A stretch of 64,000 nucleotides of DNA from Actinocrispum wychmicini (GTDB taxonomy: Bacteria > Actinomycetota > Actinomycetes > Mycobacteriales > Pseudonocardiaceae). The stretch spans positions 460,714 through 524,713 of the forward strand of contig NZ_SLWS01000001.1 in the NCBI RefSeq assembly GCF_004345645.1. The letters run 5' to 3'. The notes under the pieces were generated by a model. The model did no database searches. It had not been told where the DNA came from and was given only the letters and a program-made list of their open reading frames with translations. The translations under genes were made by a program, and so were the position numbers. Shown in pieces: positions 50,606 to 59,805 of this stretch (its first letter is position 1; each line of letters opens with the position of its first letter).

Positions 50606-50644
50606 CCGAGTGGGCCCGTGGCACGCGGTCACGAGCCCACTCGG
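50606..50644. terminator. Terminator hairpin between convergent genes
   Basis: CCGAGTGGGC (50606-50615) pairs with GCCCACTCGG (50635-50644), and inside CCGTG can pair with CACGAG-side bases. It lies six bases after the SGNH stop and six bases before the convergent stop at 50650, so it can serve both genes. Confidence 0.85.
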
Positions 50645-50649
50645 TGCTC

Positions 50650-53466
50650 CTAGCGGCAGTCAGTTGGCGTGGACGCACCCTTCAACCAGAACGCCATCTG
50701 GTCGAAGACGATGTCCTTTGACCCGTCGCCATCGTTCGTGAGATTGCTCAGCATCACCCGGGCACCCGGACTGAGCCACGTCCGGGTGAGTATTTTCGAG
50801 GTATCGCTGGACGTCTGCTGAATCGAAACCTCCACCGCCGGCATCTCTACGCCACCCCTGATACCAGGAAAAATGACATAGGTGACGTTGGCTTCCGCGC
50901 CGTGTGACGGCATCCAGGTTTCGATCTGATAGCACCCCTCTCTTGGCAGGTCGGGCGACCACGTGCCGGTTACCTGGAATTTCTGGTTCACGTAGGGAGC
51001 AGGTTTGACGTCGGGAGATTCCGGGAGTTTGTCATTCTTGTATGTGTGGGTGAACCACATGTGCCCTTTGTAACCCGCGCCGAAGGAATGCAGGTCGATC
51101 TGTGCGATGTACGCGTTGGGTGACTGGTTTCCGCCAGTGCGCAGGGTGAACTTGCCACCTCGGACATCACCGGGACACCCCCGAATGTTCAATGCCGAGT
51201 CTGGGATGTCGTCGACGATGGTCAGTTCAGGTGCCGGTATTCCGGGCCGTGCGCAGTCCGCGAAGTCGGGATACTGGGCCTTCATCGGCGGTTCGCCGCT
51301 GCCAGGTGCGTAGGTCACGTCCTCGAATGAGCACACGCCCGTGTTCGCACAGTTCGCCCATGAGCTGCTCCCGTGGAACCAGCAGCTGGAGTTCTCGGCC
51401 GGGCATGGGCTTGACTGTGAACAGTTGTTGACGGATGTGCAGAACTGGAACAGGCCAGGATCGTGGACGATGAAGAACATCTTGGCGCTCTTGTAGGACT
51501 CCTGGCCGAAGTAGGTCTTCTGCGGTGTTTCGATCCAGCCGAGGATCTTCTCCGGGTAGGACCAGAAGCCAGGGTGTGCGGCGTCGTCGTACGTGTCGCG
51601 CAGGAAAAGATTCCTGCCTGGTTTGTACCGAGGGTTGGCCGGGTTGTTCAGCCAGCCAACTCCCCAGTCGCCGGCACCCGGAGGATGGAAGCCGCTGTTG
51701 TAGGTCCAGGTCGCGAAGAACCAGTTTTCGATGAACCTGGGGTCGCCGCCGTTGAGGAGCATCCCGGCGTCGTAGAGCTCATTCCATTTGGTGGCAAGGA
51801 TGCGTAGTCCGGCTGCGATATTGGCCGCGTAGTCGATGGCAACGGCGGCCTGCTGCGTCGGGTTGAACACCGTATCGGTTTTCCTCATCCCGTCCGTGAC
51901 CTGGGTGATCCCGTAACCACAGTCGGCCTTGGTGTAGTCGATCTTGTCGACCGCCGGGGAGAGACCGTAGTAGTTGCCGACGAGGACGTTCCCGCCGTCG
52001 CCCGGCCGGGCGTGCGGAGTGGCCTGCCTGAAGTTGGACTCCTGAGCCATGATGCCGAGGAGTACCTGTGCCGGAACGGTCCCACCGCCTCGGAGAGCAG
52101 GCAGTGGGAACAATCCCTGTGGCGAGTAGGCCGGCAGGCCGGATCGCAGGTAGTCCGCCGGTCGTTGAACGTTCAACGCACCCTTGACCGCGAGATCCGC
52201 GGCCCATTCACCCATGGGCGCTGTTGGTTGTAGGACCTGACGGTGTAGGTCGTTGCGGAGCACCGCACACGTGGGCGAGTCGACGTTGACAGCCTGTATC
52301 CGCGCCCCTGGATTGGCAGTATCGGCCTTGCCGGTCCACATCAGCCTTGGGGCGCGCGACGCGACGATCTCGCCTGTCCGGGTCGCGCCACTGCGCGGCG
52401 CTCGAACTGACACCTCGTAGCGACCGGCGAGCTCGTCGGTCAACCCACCGGGACCGGCCTTCGCGGCCTGGGACACCTGCGGGCTGGCCACCCGGCCGGC
52501 GATGAGGTCGCCGTCAGCCGAGATCGCGGCGATTTCCTTGCCGCTCCAGGGGAACGTGGCAAGACCTGGAACGGTGTCCGGGTTGATCGTCCCAGTGTCA
52601 CCGACCAGGGCGGTGCGGCCGCCCCGAAGTGCCAGCATCTGCAACCGGCCAAGCGGAGCGTCGGCGAAGGTGCTGAGCCGGCCGTCGGCAAACCGTTGGG
52701 CCACAGCACGATCGCCGTGCTGCTCCAGCAAGTCGACGCCGTTGTTGTTGGCCACCACCGCGAACGGGCGCCCGTCCAGCTTGCCGACCTGTGTCAAGGT
52801 GCCGGAATCGGCGACCTTGACCAGCGCGCCCTGCGCCACCCCATAGGTTCCGTCCTTGGCCGGAACCATGTTGGTCAACTGCTTGCGCACCCGAGAAGTC
52901 GATGTCACCTGTCCCTTGGCGGCGTCGACGTGCAGCAGGTCGGTCTCCTGCTCGTCCGCGCCGATCGACCTGGTCAGCAGCACCTCGTCGCCGGGCCCAC
53001 AGGCGGGCGAGAAATAGCTCAACGCCACGTCGTCGGCAACCATCCTGGCCTGGCCGGAATCAACGTCCACCACGGCGGCGAGCGCTCCGGCCTGTAACAC
53101 CTCGGGTCTGTTCGTGTCCTGAACGGGGACGAAGACGGCGGCTACGTACTTCCCTGACCCGGTCAGACAGGTGTAGCCGGTCCAGGGGCTGCCATTGGGA
53201 TTCGGCCCGGCCAGTGTCGCCAACGTCGACCAGCGGAAGGCATCTCTTTCTCGGGCGATCTCGATCTGGTAGCCCTTGGTGTCGCCCACCCCGGCGGCAA
53301 CCAGGTCCGTTGAGCGCCGCCAGTTCGCGCCAAGGGCGTGGTCCGGGTCGGTGAACTGCAGCTGATCGGACGGTGGAGCGGCCTCGGCATACGGCATACG
53401 GCTGCCCATGACCAAGCTTGTGGCTGCCACACCTGTGGTGGCAAGTACTGCGACAATTCTTCGCAT
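50650..53466 (-). CDS. Large secreted protein with lytic-transglycosylase-like and golvesin-like domains
   Basis: A 938-residue exported protein. Signal peptide ending near AEA-APP (about 29). Residues about 40-390 read as beta-propeller-like repeats (for example DGTYGVAQGALVKVADSG). From about 460 an SLT-type domain is seen: VLLGIMAQESNFRQA with the catalytic Glu near 476, GYGITQVTDGM, and YAANIAAGLRILATKWNEL. A Cys-rich stretch (about 690-730) and a C-terminal domain ending in WSPDLPREGCYQIETWMPSHGAEANVTYVI follow, which resembles the golvesin C-terminal domain. Probably acts on peptidoglycan at the surface. AAAGGA precedes the ATG. Cotranscription with the DUF2690 gene upstream is likely (30 bp). 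Confidence 0.82.
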   Translation of the reverse strand: MRRIVAVLATTGVAATSLVMGSRMPYAEAAPPSDQLQFTDPDHALGANWRRSTDLVAAGVGDTKGYQIEIARERDAFRWSTLATLAGPNPNGSPWTGYTCLTGSGKYVAAVFVPVQDTNRPEVLQAGALAAVVDVDSGQARMVADDVALSYFSPACGPGDEVLLTRSIGADEQETDLLHVDAAKGQVTSTSRVRKQLTNMVPAKDGTYGVAQGALVKVADSGTLTQVGKLDGRPFAVVANNNGVDLLEQHGDRAVAQRFADGRLSTFADAPLGRLQMLALRGGRTALVGDTGTINPDTVPGLATFPWSGKEIAAISADGDLIAGRVASPQVSQAAKAGPGGLTDELAGRYEVSVRAPRSGATRTGEIVASRAPRLMWTGKADTANPGARIQAVNVDSPTCAVLRNDLHRQVLQPTAPMGEWAADLAVKGALNVQRPADYLRSGLPAYSPQGLFPLPALRGGGTVPAQVLLGIMAQESNFRQATPHARPGDGGNVLVGNYYGLSPAVDKIDYTKADCGYGITQVTDGMRKTDTVFNPTQQAAVAIDYAANIAAGLRILATKWNELYDAGMLLNGGDPRFIENWFFATWTYNSGFHPPGAGDWGVGWLNNPANPRYKPGRNLFLRDTYDDAAHPGFWSYPEKILGWIETPQKTYFGQESYKSAKMFFIVHDPGLFQFCTSVNNCSQSSPCPAENSSCWFHGSSSWANCANTGVCSFEDVTYAPGSGEPPMKAQYPDFADCARPGIPAPELTIVDDIPDSALNIRGCPGDVRGGKFTLRTGGNQSPNAYIAQIDLHSFGAGYKGHMWFTHTYKNDKLPESPDVKPAPYVNQKFQVTGTWSPDLPREGCYQIETWMPSHGAEANVTYVIFPGIRGGVEMPAVEVSIQQTSSDTSKILTRTWLSPGARVMLSNLTNDGDGSKDIVFDQMAFWLKGASTPTDCR

Positions 53467-53496
53467 CGACGGATCCTTTTCAGATCAATACGCCTG

Positions 53497-54099
53497 TCAG
53501 TACCATTGAGTACATTCGTAGTCTGCGTCATTTCTGCCCCCATCAGGGGAAGGATCGACCGGAGTATTGGTGGGACGAGTCGTACTGCACGCCTTGACTG
53601 AGTTGTTCCAACTCACCATGGGCGTGGCGGAACCAGTGCCTGACCCGATTCGCAGAAAGAAAACTTGTTCGACAAACCCGAATTGACCTGTGTACCAGAT
53701 CTGAAGACCGCAGGACGCGCCCGTGCCGGAACAGTTTCCGAAGAACTCTGACCATGCGGCCCGACATGATGGTGAGTAATAGAGAAATATGCCGAGAAGA
53801 TCTCCTGGGACAGACTGGTAAAGTACCTGCCTGTCGGCGTTACACCCCATCGATTGGGGTGTCTTTCCGGTGCATGTGTCCCATGTGCAGCCAACGGCAA
53901 GCGTCGTGTTGTCGGCTGGTGAAGTTTTCGCGACGCCCTTTTCTTTGCTTGCGAGGGCTATCGTTGTGGCCGGCTGCTCGATGCGTCTCTCGACAGCGAC
54001 TGTTCGGGGAGAAATTGGTTCTTGTGGAACTGTCGAAGCCGAAAAAATTGCCGTCAACAGTAGTCCAAAGACCATGGAAAACAAGGTTCTAAACCGCAA
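53497..54099 (-). CDS. Secreted DUF2690 protein
   Basis: A 200-residue exported protein. AGGAGG lies four bases before a TTG (54099), which begins a signal peptide (LRFRTLFSMVFGLLLTAIFSAS); a frame opens further upstream with ATG at 54159 but that adds a poor N-terminus. The mature part has GCTWDTCTGKTPQSMGCNADRQVL and LYYSPSCRAAWSEFFGNC, the DUF2690 pattern with paired cysteines probably forming disulfides. Base composition of the gene and its upstream region (about 53470-54240) is clearly less GC-rich than its neighbours, with A/T third positions, suggesting recent transfer. Lies directly upstream of the large transglycosylase-like gene. Confidence 0.8.
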   Translation of the reverse strand: MRFRTLFSMVFGLLLTAIFSASTVPQEPISPRTVAVERRIEQPATTIALASKEKGVAKTSPADNTTLAVGCTWDTCTGKTPQSMGCNADRQVLYQSVPGDLLGIFLYYSPSCRAAWSEFFGNCSGTGASCGLQIWYTGQFGFVEQVFFLRIGSGTGSATPMVSWNNSVKACSTTRPTNTPVDPSPDGGRNDADYECTQWY

Positions 54100-54244
54100 C
54101 TTTCCTCCTGATTGCAACAATAGAAGGTCAGCGGGAAACAGTTCACCCCAGCATGTCAAAGTTGGAAAACCTTGAACGCAATCATTAGATTGATTCGGCT
54201 GTCCATAGTCAATAGTCCGAACAGTGCCGCTGGCCCAGGTGCCG

Positions 54245-55780
54245 TTACAGGGTGTGATCGGTGCTGGTCGAGCGTGCGACAGGCGACCGGCCCAGCCGGA
54301 ATACGTCCGGCGAACGGTTGAACACTCCGCCCGCGGGGTCGTCGTCGCCGAACTTGCGGACCAGGTCGCGTTCCGGGTGGTAGATCTCGTAGACGACGAG
54401 CGCGCACAGGCCGACCACGACGACGTCCCGCAGCAGCACGAACCCGAGGAACCACTCGATCGGCAGACCTTTGTGGTCGACGCCGAGGTAGTACATCATC
54501 CGCGGGAACCACACGAGGGCGTCCACGAACATCCACGTCAACAGCACCTTCCAGCGCGGGATCGCCAGCACGGCCAGCGGCACCAGCCAGAGCGAGTACT
54601 GCGGGCTCCACACCTTGTTGACCAGCAGGAAGGACGCGATCAGCAGGAACGCGAGCTGGGCGAACCGTGGCCGAACCGGCGCGGCCAAGGCCGTCCATGC
54701 GATCGCCAAACAACAAGCCAGGAAGAGCAGTGCGGTAACGATGTTGAGCGCTGTCGGCGTCTGCAGCGCGCGCAGGTTGCCGTCGAAGCCGGGCCAGCCG
54801 CTGTACTCGGAGATCGCGTTCCAGATCGAGTCGATGTCGGCGGGCCGGATGGTGTTGCGCCGGAAGAACTCCCACCAACCGGTCGGGTAGGCCAACGCGA
54901 TCGGCGCGTTCACCGCCAGCCACGTGACGAGTGTGGCGACGGTTGTTCGTTGCCATTCCCGGAGTTTCCCGGCGCGTAGGCACAACACGAACAAAACGCC
55001 CAGTAGGAACAACGGATAGAACTTCGTCGCGACACCCAGGCCGAGCAGAATCCCGGCCAGCACTGGTTTCTTGCGGGACCACGCCAGGATCGCGGCCGCG
55101 GTCGCCGCCGTGGCCAGCGCGTCGAAGTTGGTGTACGCGTGCACCAGGATCAGGGGTGACGCGGCGACGAGAAGCGCGTCCCAGGGACGTCGTCGCGCGA
55201 TTCGCGCGGTCGCCCACACCGTCACCAGCCACGCCAGGGCCAGGAAGAAGGCGGTGATGTTGAAGTACACCGCGACCGGAAGCGCCTGCAGCAGGCCCAT
55301 GTCCAGCCAGCCGGCGGTCAGTTTGGCGTTCACCCACTGGAACAGCCCGGCCAGCACCGGGTACTCCATGTACCGGGTCTGCTGGGTCGGTTTGCCCTTG
55401 TCCTCGACGAAACTCGTCTTGTACGGGAACGTGTCCGGCCGGTCGAGCTGTTCGGCGCCGTACAGCGGGACGACGTCGGTATAGCACATCGTGATGTACG
55501 GCCGTTGCGTCCGCCAGTCCAGCTCGAACTGGCCTTGGGAGTTGGTGAACTGCTGGATGCAGGCGACCTTGCCGAACCAGCTCACGGTCAACGCGAGGAC
55601 CGCGATCAGCAGGGCGAACCGCAGCGGCGTCCAGAACCACTGACGGCCCACCTGGGCGTGTTCGCCGAGTGGGCCGCCGATCGGTCTCGCCGCGCCACGC
55701 CCGAGCGGTCCGGTCAGTGTGGGGGCGACTCGCTCGGCCAGGTCGAGCGAGTCGGTGTCACCGGAGTGGTCGGGCTGCAC
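54245..55780 (-). CDS. GT87-like polytopic membrane glycosyltransferase
   Basis: A 511-residue protein with about 11 transmembrane helices. The first outer loop has CYTDVVPLYGAEQL and YMEYPVLAGLFQWVNAKL; VATKFYPLFLLGVLFVL and LVNKVWSPQYSLWLVPLAVLAI are family blocks, and the end has an extra cytosolic tail. It probably uses polyprenyl-phosphate-mannose to add mannose or another sugar to a lipid or wall polymer. Start GTG at 55780. It directly follows ponA on the same strand, as does the homologous gene beside ponA1 in M. tuberculosis, which links it to wall assembly. Paralogue of the gene at 47766. Confidence 0.87.
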   Translation of the reverse strand: MQPDHSGDTDSLDLAERVAPTLTGPLGRGAARPIGGPLGEHAQVGRQWFWTPLRFALLIAVLALTVSWFGKVACIQQFTNSQGQFELDWRTQRPYITMCYTDVVPLYGAEQLDRPDTFPYKTSFVEDKGKPTQQTRYMEYPVLAGLFQWVNAKLTAGWLDMGLLQALPVAVYFNITAFFLALAWLVTVWATARIARRRPWDALLVAASPLILVHAYTNFDALATAATAAAILAWSRKKPVLAGILLGLGVATKFYPLFLLGVLFVLCLRAGKLREWQRTTVATLVTWLAVNAPIALAYPTGWWEFFRRNTIRPADIDSIWNAISEYSGWPGFDGNLRALQTPTALNIVTALLFLACCLAIAWTALAAPVRPRFAQLAFLLIASFLLVNKVWSPQYSLWLVPLAVLAIPRWKVLLTWMFVDALVWFPRMMYYLGVDHKGLPIEWFLGFVLLRDVVVVGLCALVVYEIYHPERDLVRKFGDDDPAGGVFNRSPDVFRLGRSPVARSTSTDHTL

Positions 55781-55817
55781 GGGCAGATGCTACGGGTGTC
55801 GGCATGGCCTGTGTCGG

Positions 55818-58553
55818 CTAACCACCGCTGTTGCCCGAGTCGCCGTTGTTGCCGCCGCCTCCGCCTCCACCACCGCCGCGTCCCGGTCCGCTCGGGTTGC
55901 CTGTGCCGGGAAGCGTGATCGGCGGCGTCGTGTGGGACTTGGACGACGACGGCGGCGAGGAACTCGAGGACGACTGCTGGGGCTGCGACGACTGCTGCAC
56001 GGAACTCTGCTGCTGTTGCGACGAGTCCTGCTGTTGCTGCCGGGACGCCGCGATGCTCGACTGGGTGTCCTCGACCGACTTGCCGATCGCCTGGTACGGG
56101 CCGAAGTCGGCCTTGTCCTTGCCTTTGAGGTAGGCGTTCATGAACGCCTGCCAGATCGGGCCGGCCAGCTTGGAACCGTAGACGGCCTTGCCGTTCTTGT
56201 CCTTGACCGGGCTGTTGTTGTCGGTACCGACCCACACTGCCGTGGAGATCTGCGGCGTATAGCCGACCATCCAACCGGCGCAGTTGTCCGCTCTGGTGCT
56301 CTTGCCCTGGACCTCGGGGCATCCGTGCGTACCGGTCTTGCCGGCACACAGCCGGTTGTCGGCGCACGGGACCTTGGAGGAGGCCGGGATGGGCAGCAGG
56401 GACTCGGTGACGTTCCTCGCGATCATGGCGTTGTTGCCTGGGTCGTTCGCGTTGAACGCGGGTTTGGCAGCCGCCTCGGCGTCCCCGTCGTAGACGACCT
56501 TGTTGTTGTCGCTCGGGTCGGTGACCTGCGCGACCAGGTGCGGGGTGCGTTTGATACCGCCGTCGGCGAAGGTCGCGTAGGCACCCGCCATGTCCACAAC
56601 ACGAGCTCGGTACATGTCACCGCCGATGGCGATGTTCAAGTTCGGCTTCGAGCCACCGTCAGGACTGCTTTCGAGCGGGACGTTTTTCTTGTTGTACGGG
56701 ACGTTCGTCGGGATGCCGGCCTCGATCGCGGCCTTCGCCACGGCACCTGTGCCGACCGTGTTGAACGCGATGTCGGCGAACACGGTGTTGATCGACAGCT
56801 TCATGGCCTCGGCGACCGTGCACTGGGTGGCCACCTTGCACGTCTCGCCGTCCGAGTTGCTCATCTTCGTGCTGCCGAACATGCGAGGTGTCGAGCCGTC
56901 GTAGATCTCGCCGAGTCCCTTGCCCTGGTGGAGCAGGGCGACCAGGTCGAACGGCTTGAACGACGAGCCAGGGTTCTGCCAGGACTGGCTGGCGTAGTCC
57001 AGGCCGTTGTTCTCCTTGTTGTACCCGTAGTAGGCGATGGCCCGGCCGGTGTTCGGGTCGACCGCGACCAACGCCTGCCGAAGGTACTCCGGCTGGCTGT
57101 TCATGACGCTGTCGATGGCGTCACCGGCCATCTTCTGGGCCGCCGGATCGACGGTGAGCTTGATGGTGTAGCCGGAGCGCTGGATCTGGTCTCGGGTGAT
57201 GCCGGCATTGTCCAGCTCACGCAGGGCCGCCTCCCAGACCAGTCGCTGGTCCGGGGTCAGCTTGGTGTTGCTGCCCTGTGCCGAGTCGATCGGGATGGGG
57301 GTGGGGAACTTCGCGGCCCTGCGCTCCTCCGGCGTGGCCCACTTGTTGTCCACCATCTTGTCCATCACGTAGTTCCAGCGTGTCTCCGGGTAGCTCGCGT
57401 CCTTCAGCTCCCGGTTCGGGCTCTGGATGACACCGGCCAGCACCGCCGCCTCGACCTTGGTGACGTCCTTGAGGTCCTTGTTGAAGTACGCCTTGGCCGC
57501 CTCGGCGATGCCGTTCGCGCCCCGGCCGAAGTAGATCGTGTTCAGGTAGGCCGTGATGATGTCCTGCTTGCTCATCGTGTTGGACATCTTGTAGGCCTTG
57601 ACCACCTCGGTGGCCTTCCGGGTGAGGGTCGGCGACTCGTCCTCGGTGGCCTTCTTGACGTACTGCTGCGTGATGGTCGATCCACCGCCGGTGTTGCCGG
57701 TGATGTTCTTCCACACCGCGCGGAGGATGCCGGAGATGTCGAAGCCCGAGTTGGTCTCGAAGGTGGCGTCCTCGGCCGCGTACACCGCGTGCAGGACGTC
57801 CGGCGGGATCTGGTCGTACGACACCAGCGTCCGCCGGCCGCCGGGCGCGAACGTGGTGAACGGCGACCCGTCGGCCCACTGGACGGCGACCGTCTTGGAC
57901 AGTTTCTCGGCGAGCGCGGCCGGGTTCGGCACGTCGACCATCTGGTACATGATGAAGAACGCGATGATCGGGCCGATCAGCATCAGCGCGAAGAAGACGT
58001 ACGCGGTCCGCCGGATCCGGCGCCAGATCTTCTTGCGGCGCTTGCGGCGGAGTTCCGCCTCGGACTCCAGCGGCTCGTTGTAGGCGCTGTCCGGATCGTC
58101 GTACTGGTCGTCGAACTCCCGATGGGTGAGCAGCTCAGGCTCGGCCGCGGCCCGGTTGCGTCCCTCCAGCGGCGACAGCATGTCCGTGGGCTGCTCGGCC
58201 GGGTTGCCCGGGGCCCGCACCATCTGCGTCTGCATCTCGTGCGGCGGAACACCCGGCGGCGGTCCCATCCGGCCACCCGGCGGCGGTCCCATCGGCGCGC
58301 GGGGGCCAGGCGGGCCGCCAGCACCCGGCGGCCGGCCAGGCGGTCGGGGCGCGCCACCCCGCGGCGGACCGGCCTGCCGCTCCGGCGGCGTCTCGGTCGG
58401 CCACTGCGGCTGGCCCTTCGACTGCGCCGGCGCGTCGTCGTCGTCATCGAACGACGGAGACCAGAACCCGGTGCTCTCCTGGGGCTGTTCGTGCCGGCGC
58501 CCGCGGTCCGGGTCGTCGCCCGTCGGCCATTGCGGGTTTCCGTGGTCGTTCAC
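55818..58553 (-). CDS. ponA: Class A penicillin-binding protein (PBP1-type)
   Basis: A 911-residue bifunctional peptidoglycan synthase. A long Pro/Gly-rich cytosolic region (1-180), a TM (184-203), then the GT51 glycosyltransferase with Glu261 in AAEDATFETNSGFD and GGSTITQQYVK, a transpeptidase with SSFK (530-533), SIN (587-589) and KTG (739-741), and a disordered tail rich in Gln/Ser and a final Gly run. It polymerises and crosslinks peptidoglycan. The GTG at 58553 is used; the frame opens to 58598 without a better start. The GT87-like gene follows, DUF5318 precedes. Confidence 0.96.
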   Translation of the reverse strand: MNDHGNPQWPTGDDPDRGRRHEQPQESTGFWSPSFDDDDDAPAQSKGQPQWPTETPPERQAGPPRGGAPRPPGRPPGAGGPPGPRAPMGPPPGGRMGPPPGVPPHEMQTQMVRAPGNPAEQPTDMLSPLEGRNRAAAEPELLTHREFDDQYDDPDSAYNEPLESEAELRRKRRKKIWRRIRRTAYVFFALMLIGPIIAFFIMYQMVDVPNPAALAEKLSKTVAVQWADGSPFTTFAPGGRRTLVSYDQIPPDVLHAVYAAEDATFETNSGFDISGILRAVWKNITGNTGGGSTITQQYVKKATEDESPTLTRKATEVVKAYKMSNTMSKQDIITAYLNTIYFGRGANGIAEAAKAYFNKDLKDVTKVEAAVLAGVIQSPNRELKDASYPETRWNYVMDKMVDNKWATPEERRAAKFPTPIPIDSAQGSNTKLTPDQRLVWEAALRELDNAGITRDQIQRSGYTIKLTVDPAAQKMAGDAIDSVMNSQPEYLRQALVAVDPNTGRAIAYYGYNKENNGLDYASQSWQNPGSSFKPFDLVALLHQGKGLGEIYDGSTPRMFGSTKMSNSDGETCKVATQCTVAEAMKLSINTVFADIAFNTVGTGAVAKAAIEAGIPTNVPYNKKNVPLESSPDGGSKPNLNIAIGGDMYRARVVDMAGAYATFADGGIKRTPHLVAQVTDPSDNNKVVYDGDAEAAAKPAFNANDPGNNAMIARNVTESLLPIPASSKVPCADNRLCAGKTGTHGCPEVQGKSTRADNCAGWMVGYTPQISTAVWVGTDNNSPVKDKNGKAVYGSKLAGPIWQAFMNAYLKGKDKADFGPYQAIGKSVEDTQSSIAASRQQQQDSSQQQQSSVQQSSQPQQSSSSSSPPSSSKSHTTPPITLPGTGNPSGPGRGGGGGGGGGNNGDSGNSGG

Positions 58554-58623
58554 TAATACGCCTTCCAGACGTCCGCGAGCTCGCGGAGCAGCCTGCAACG
58601 GAACAAGTGCGAGTGCAACCGCC

Positions 58624-59028
58624 TCATTCCGCCGCTGTCCTCCTGCGTGGCTTGCCGGAACGCAGACCGCGCGTTCCCAAGACGTATGACTGCACTAGGT
58701 GGTTCCATGAACATGTGCGGCAAACTTCTACCGCATACACGGTGAACTCCTCATAGAGGTTCGCCAGCTTGGCGAGTTCCTCCGGGGCCCGGGCCGACCC
58801 GGACGCGTGCTTGAGCTCGTCACCGTAGATCCACGACACCAGGGTCAGTGGCTCCTTGCGGCAGACCGGGCAGGTCACGTCGGTCGGCTGCCCGTGGAAC
58901 TTGGCAGCTCGGAGCAGGTACGGACTCGCGTCGCAGACCTCCGCGGTGCCAACGCGGCCGGAGTAGACCTCCGCGAGCAGCGCACGGCGCTGCAACGCGT
59001 AGTCCACGACCTGACGTTGGGTTCGCAC
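58624..59028 (-). CDS. DUF5318 zinc-ribbon-like protein
   Basis: A 134-residue cytosolic protein. RTQRQVVDYALQRRALLAEVYSGRVGTAEVCDASPYLLRAAKFHG is the family start. CPVCRKE and CRTCSWNHL give two CxxC pairs that should bind one zinc. The start is GTG. Homologue of M. tuberculosis Rv0049, with the same place between ponA1 and padR. Function unknown, presumably linked to wall synthesis by conserved position. Confidence 0.9.
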   Translation of the reverse strand: MRTQRQVVDYALQRRALLAEVYSGRVGTAEVCDASPYLLRAAKFHGQPTDVTCPVCRKEPLTLVSWIYGDELKHASGSARAPEELAKLANLYEEFTVYAVEVCRTCSWNHLVQSYVLGTRGLRSGKPRRRTAAE

Positions 59029-59164
59029 AGATCACAGCGTACGGGTTGGGGCAGGTCGACCGTTGGTCCGTTCGGCCCACACGGTCGGGCGCGGGCCTGC
59101 CACCAGGGAACTGTCGGCATGGTGTCGATTGCCACAGCCGAAGGAGTTGGACGAGCGCGCGATG

Positions 59165-59181
59165 TATCGCGACGATATAGT
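59165..59181 (+). promoter_or_regulatory. Candidate padR promoter and operator
   Basis: TATCG (59165-59169) and CGATA (59173-59177) form an inverted repeat with a 3-base spacer, overlapping TATAGT (59176-59181), a good -10 box, about 37 bp before the padR start. Overlap of operator and -10 suggests autorepression. Confidence 0.5.
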
Positions 59182-59217
59182 CGGACGGTAGATCGAGTGA
59201 CCGGTGAGGAGGTCTCA

Positions 59218-59760
59218 GTGCTGGAGTTCGCGATCCTCGGACTGCTGCACGAGGCCGCCATGCACGGCTATGAGCTGCGCAAACGCCTGTTCGATCTGCT
59301 CGGCACCCTGCGCACGTTCTCCTACGGGTCGCTGTACCCGACGTTGCGTCGGCTGCAACGCGCCGGCCTCATCGTCGAGGAAGAACCGGACGAGAACCGC
59401 GCGTGGGGCCGACGGGCCAAGCGCGTCTACAAGCTCACCGCGGACGGCAAGGAACGGTTCGCGGACATGCTCGCCGACGCCGGTCCCCAGACTTGGGACG
59501 ACGAGGGGTTCGGCGTCCACATGGCGTTCTTCTCCCGGACACCGGCCGAGGTCAGGATGCGAATCCTGGAAGGTCGTCGACGGCGGGTGGAGGAGCGTCG
59601 GGAAGGGCAGCGATCCCTGCTCGCCAGGGCCGGTGAGCAGATCGACCGGTACACCCGGGAACTGCACCGGATGGGCCTGGAATCGAGTGAGCGCGAGGTG
59701 CGTTGGCTCAATGAGCTGATCGCCAACGAGCATGCAGAGCAGGACGGCGGCGCGAGCTAG
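59218..59760 (+). CDS. PadR family transcriptional regulator
   Basis: A 180-residue regulator. The winged helix reads VLEFAILGLLHEAAMHGYELRKRLFDLLGTLRTFSYGSLYPTLRRLQRAGLI, which is a clear PadR domain; a C-terminal helical part (about 110-175) dimerises. GAGGAGG five bases before the GTG at 59218 decides the start; longer frames upstream have no homology. 45 bp upstream of ino1, as in M. tuberculosis (Rv0047c-ino1), so it may control inositol synthesis as well as itself. Confidence 0.92.
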   Translation: MLEFAILGLLHEAAMHGYELRKRLFDLLGTLRTFSYGSLYPTLRRLQRAGLIVEEEPDENRAWGRRAKRVYKLTADGKERFADMLADAGPQTWDDEGFGVHMAFFSRTPAEVRMRILEGRRRRVEERREGQRSLLARAGEQIDRYTRELHRMGLESSEREVRWLNELIANEHAEQDGGAS

Positions 59761-59805
59761 CTCCCGACCGCCCCTGAACCAGCCAGAAAGAGAAGGAGAA
59801 CCGGC

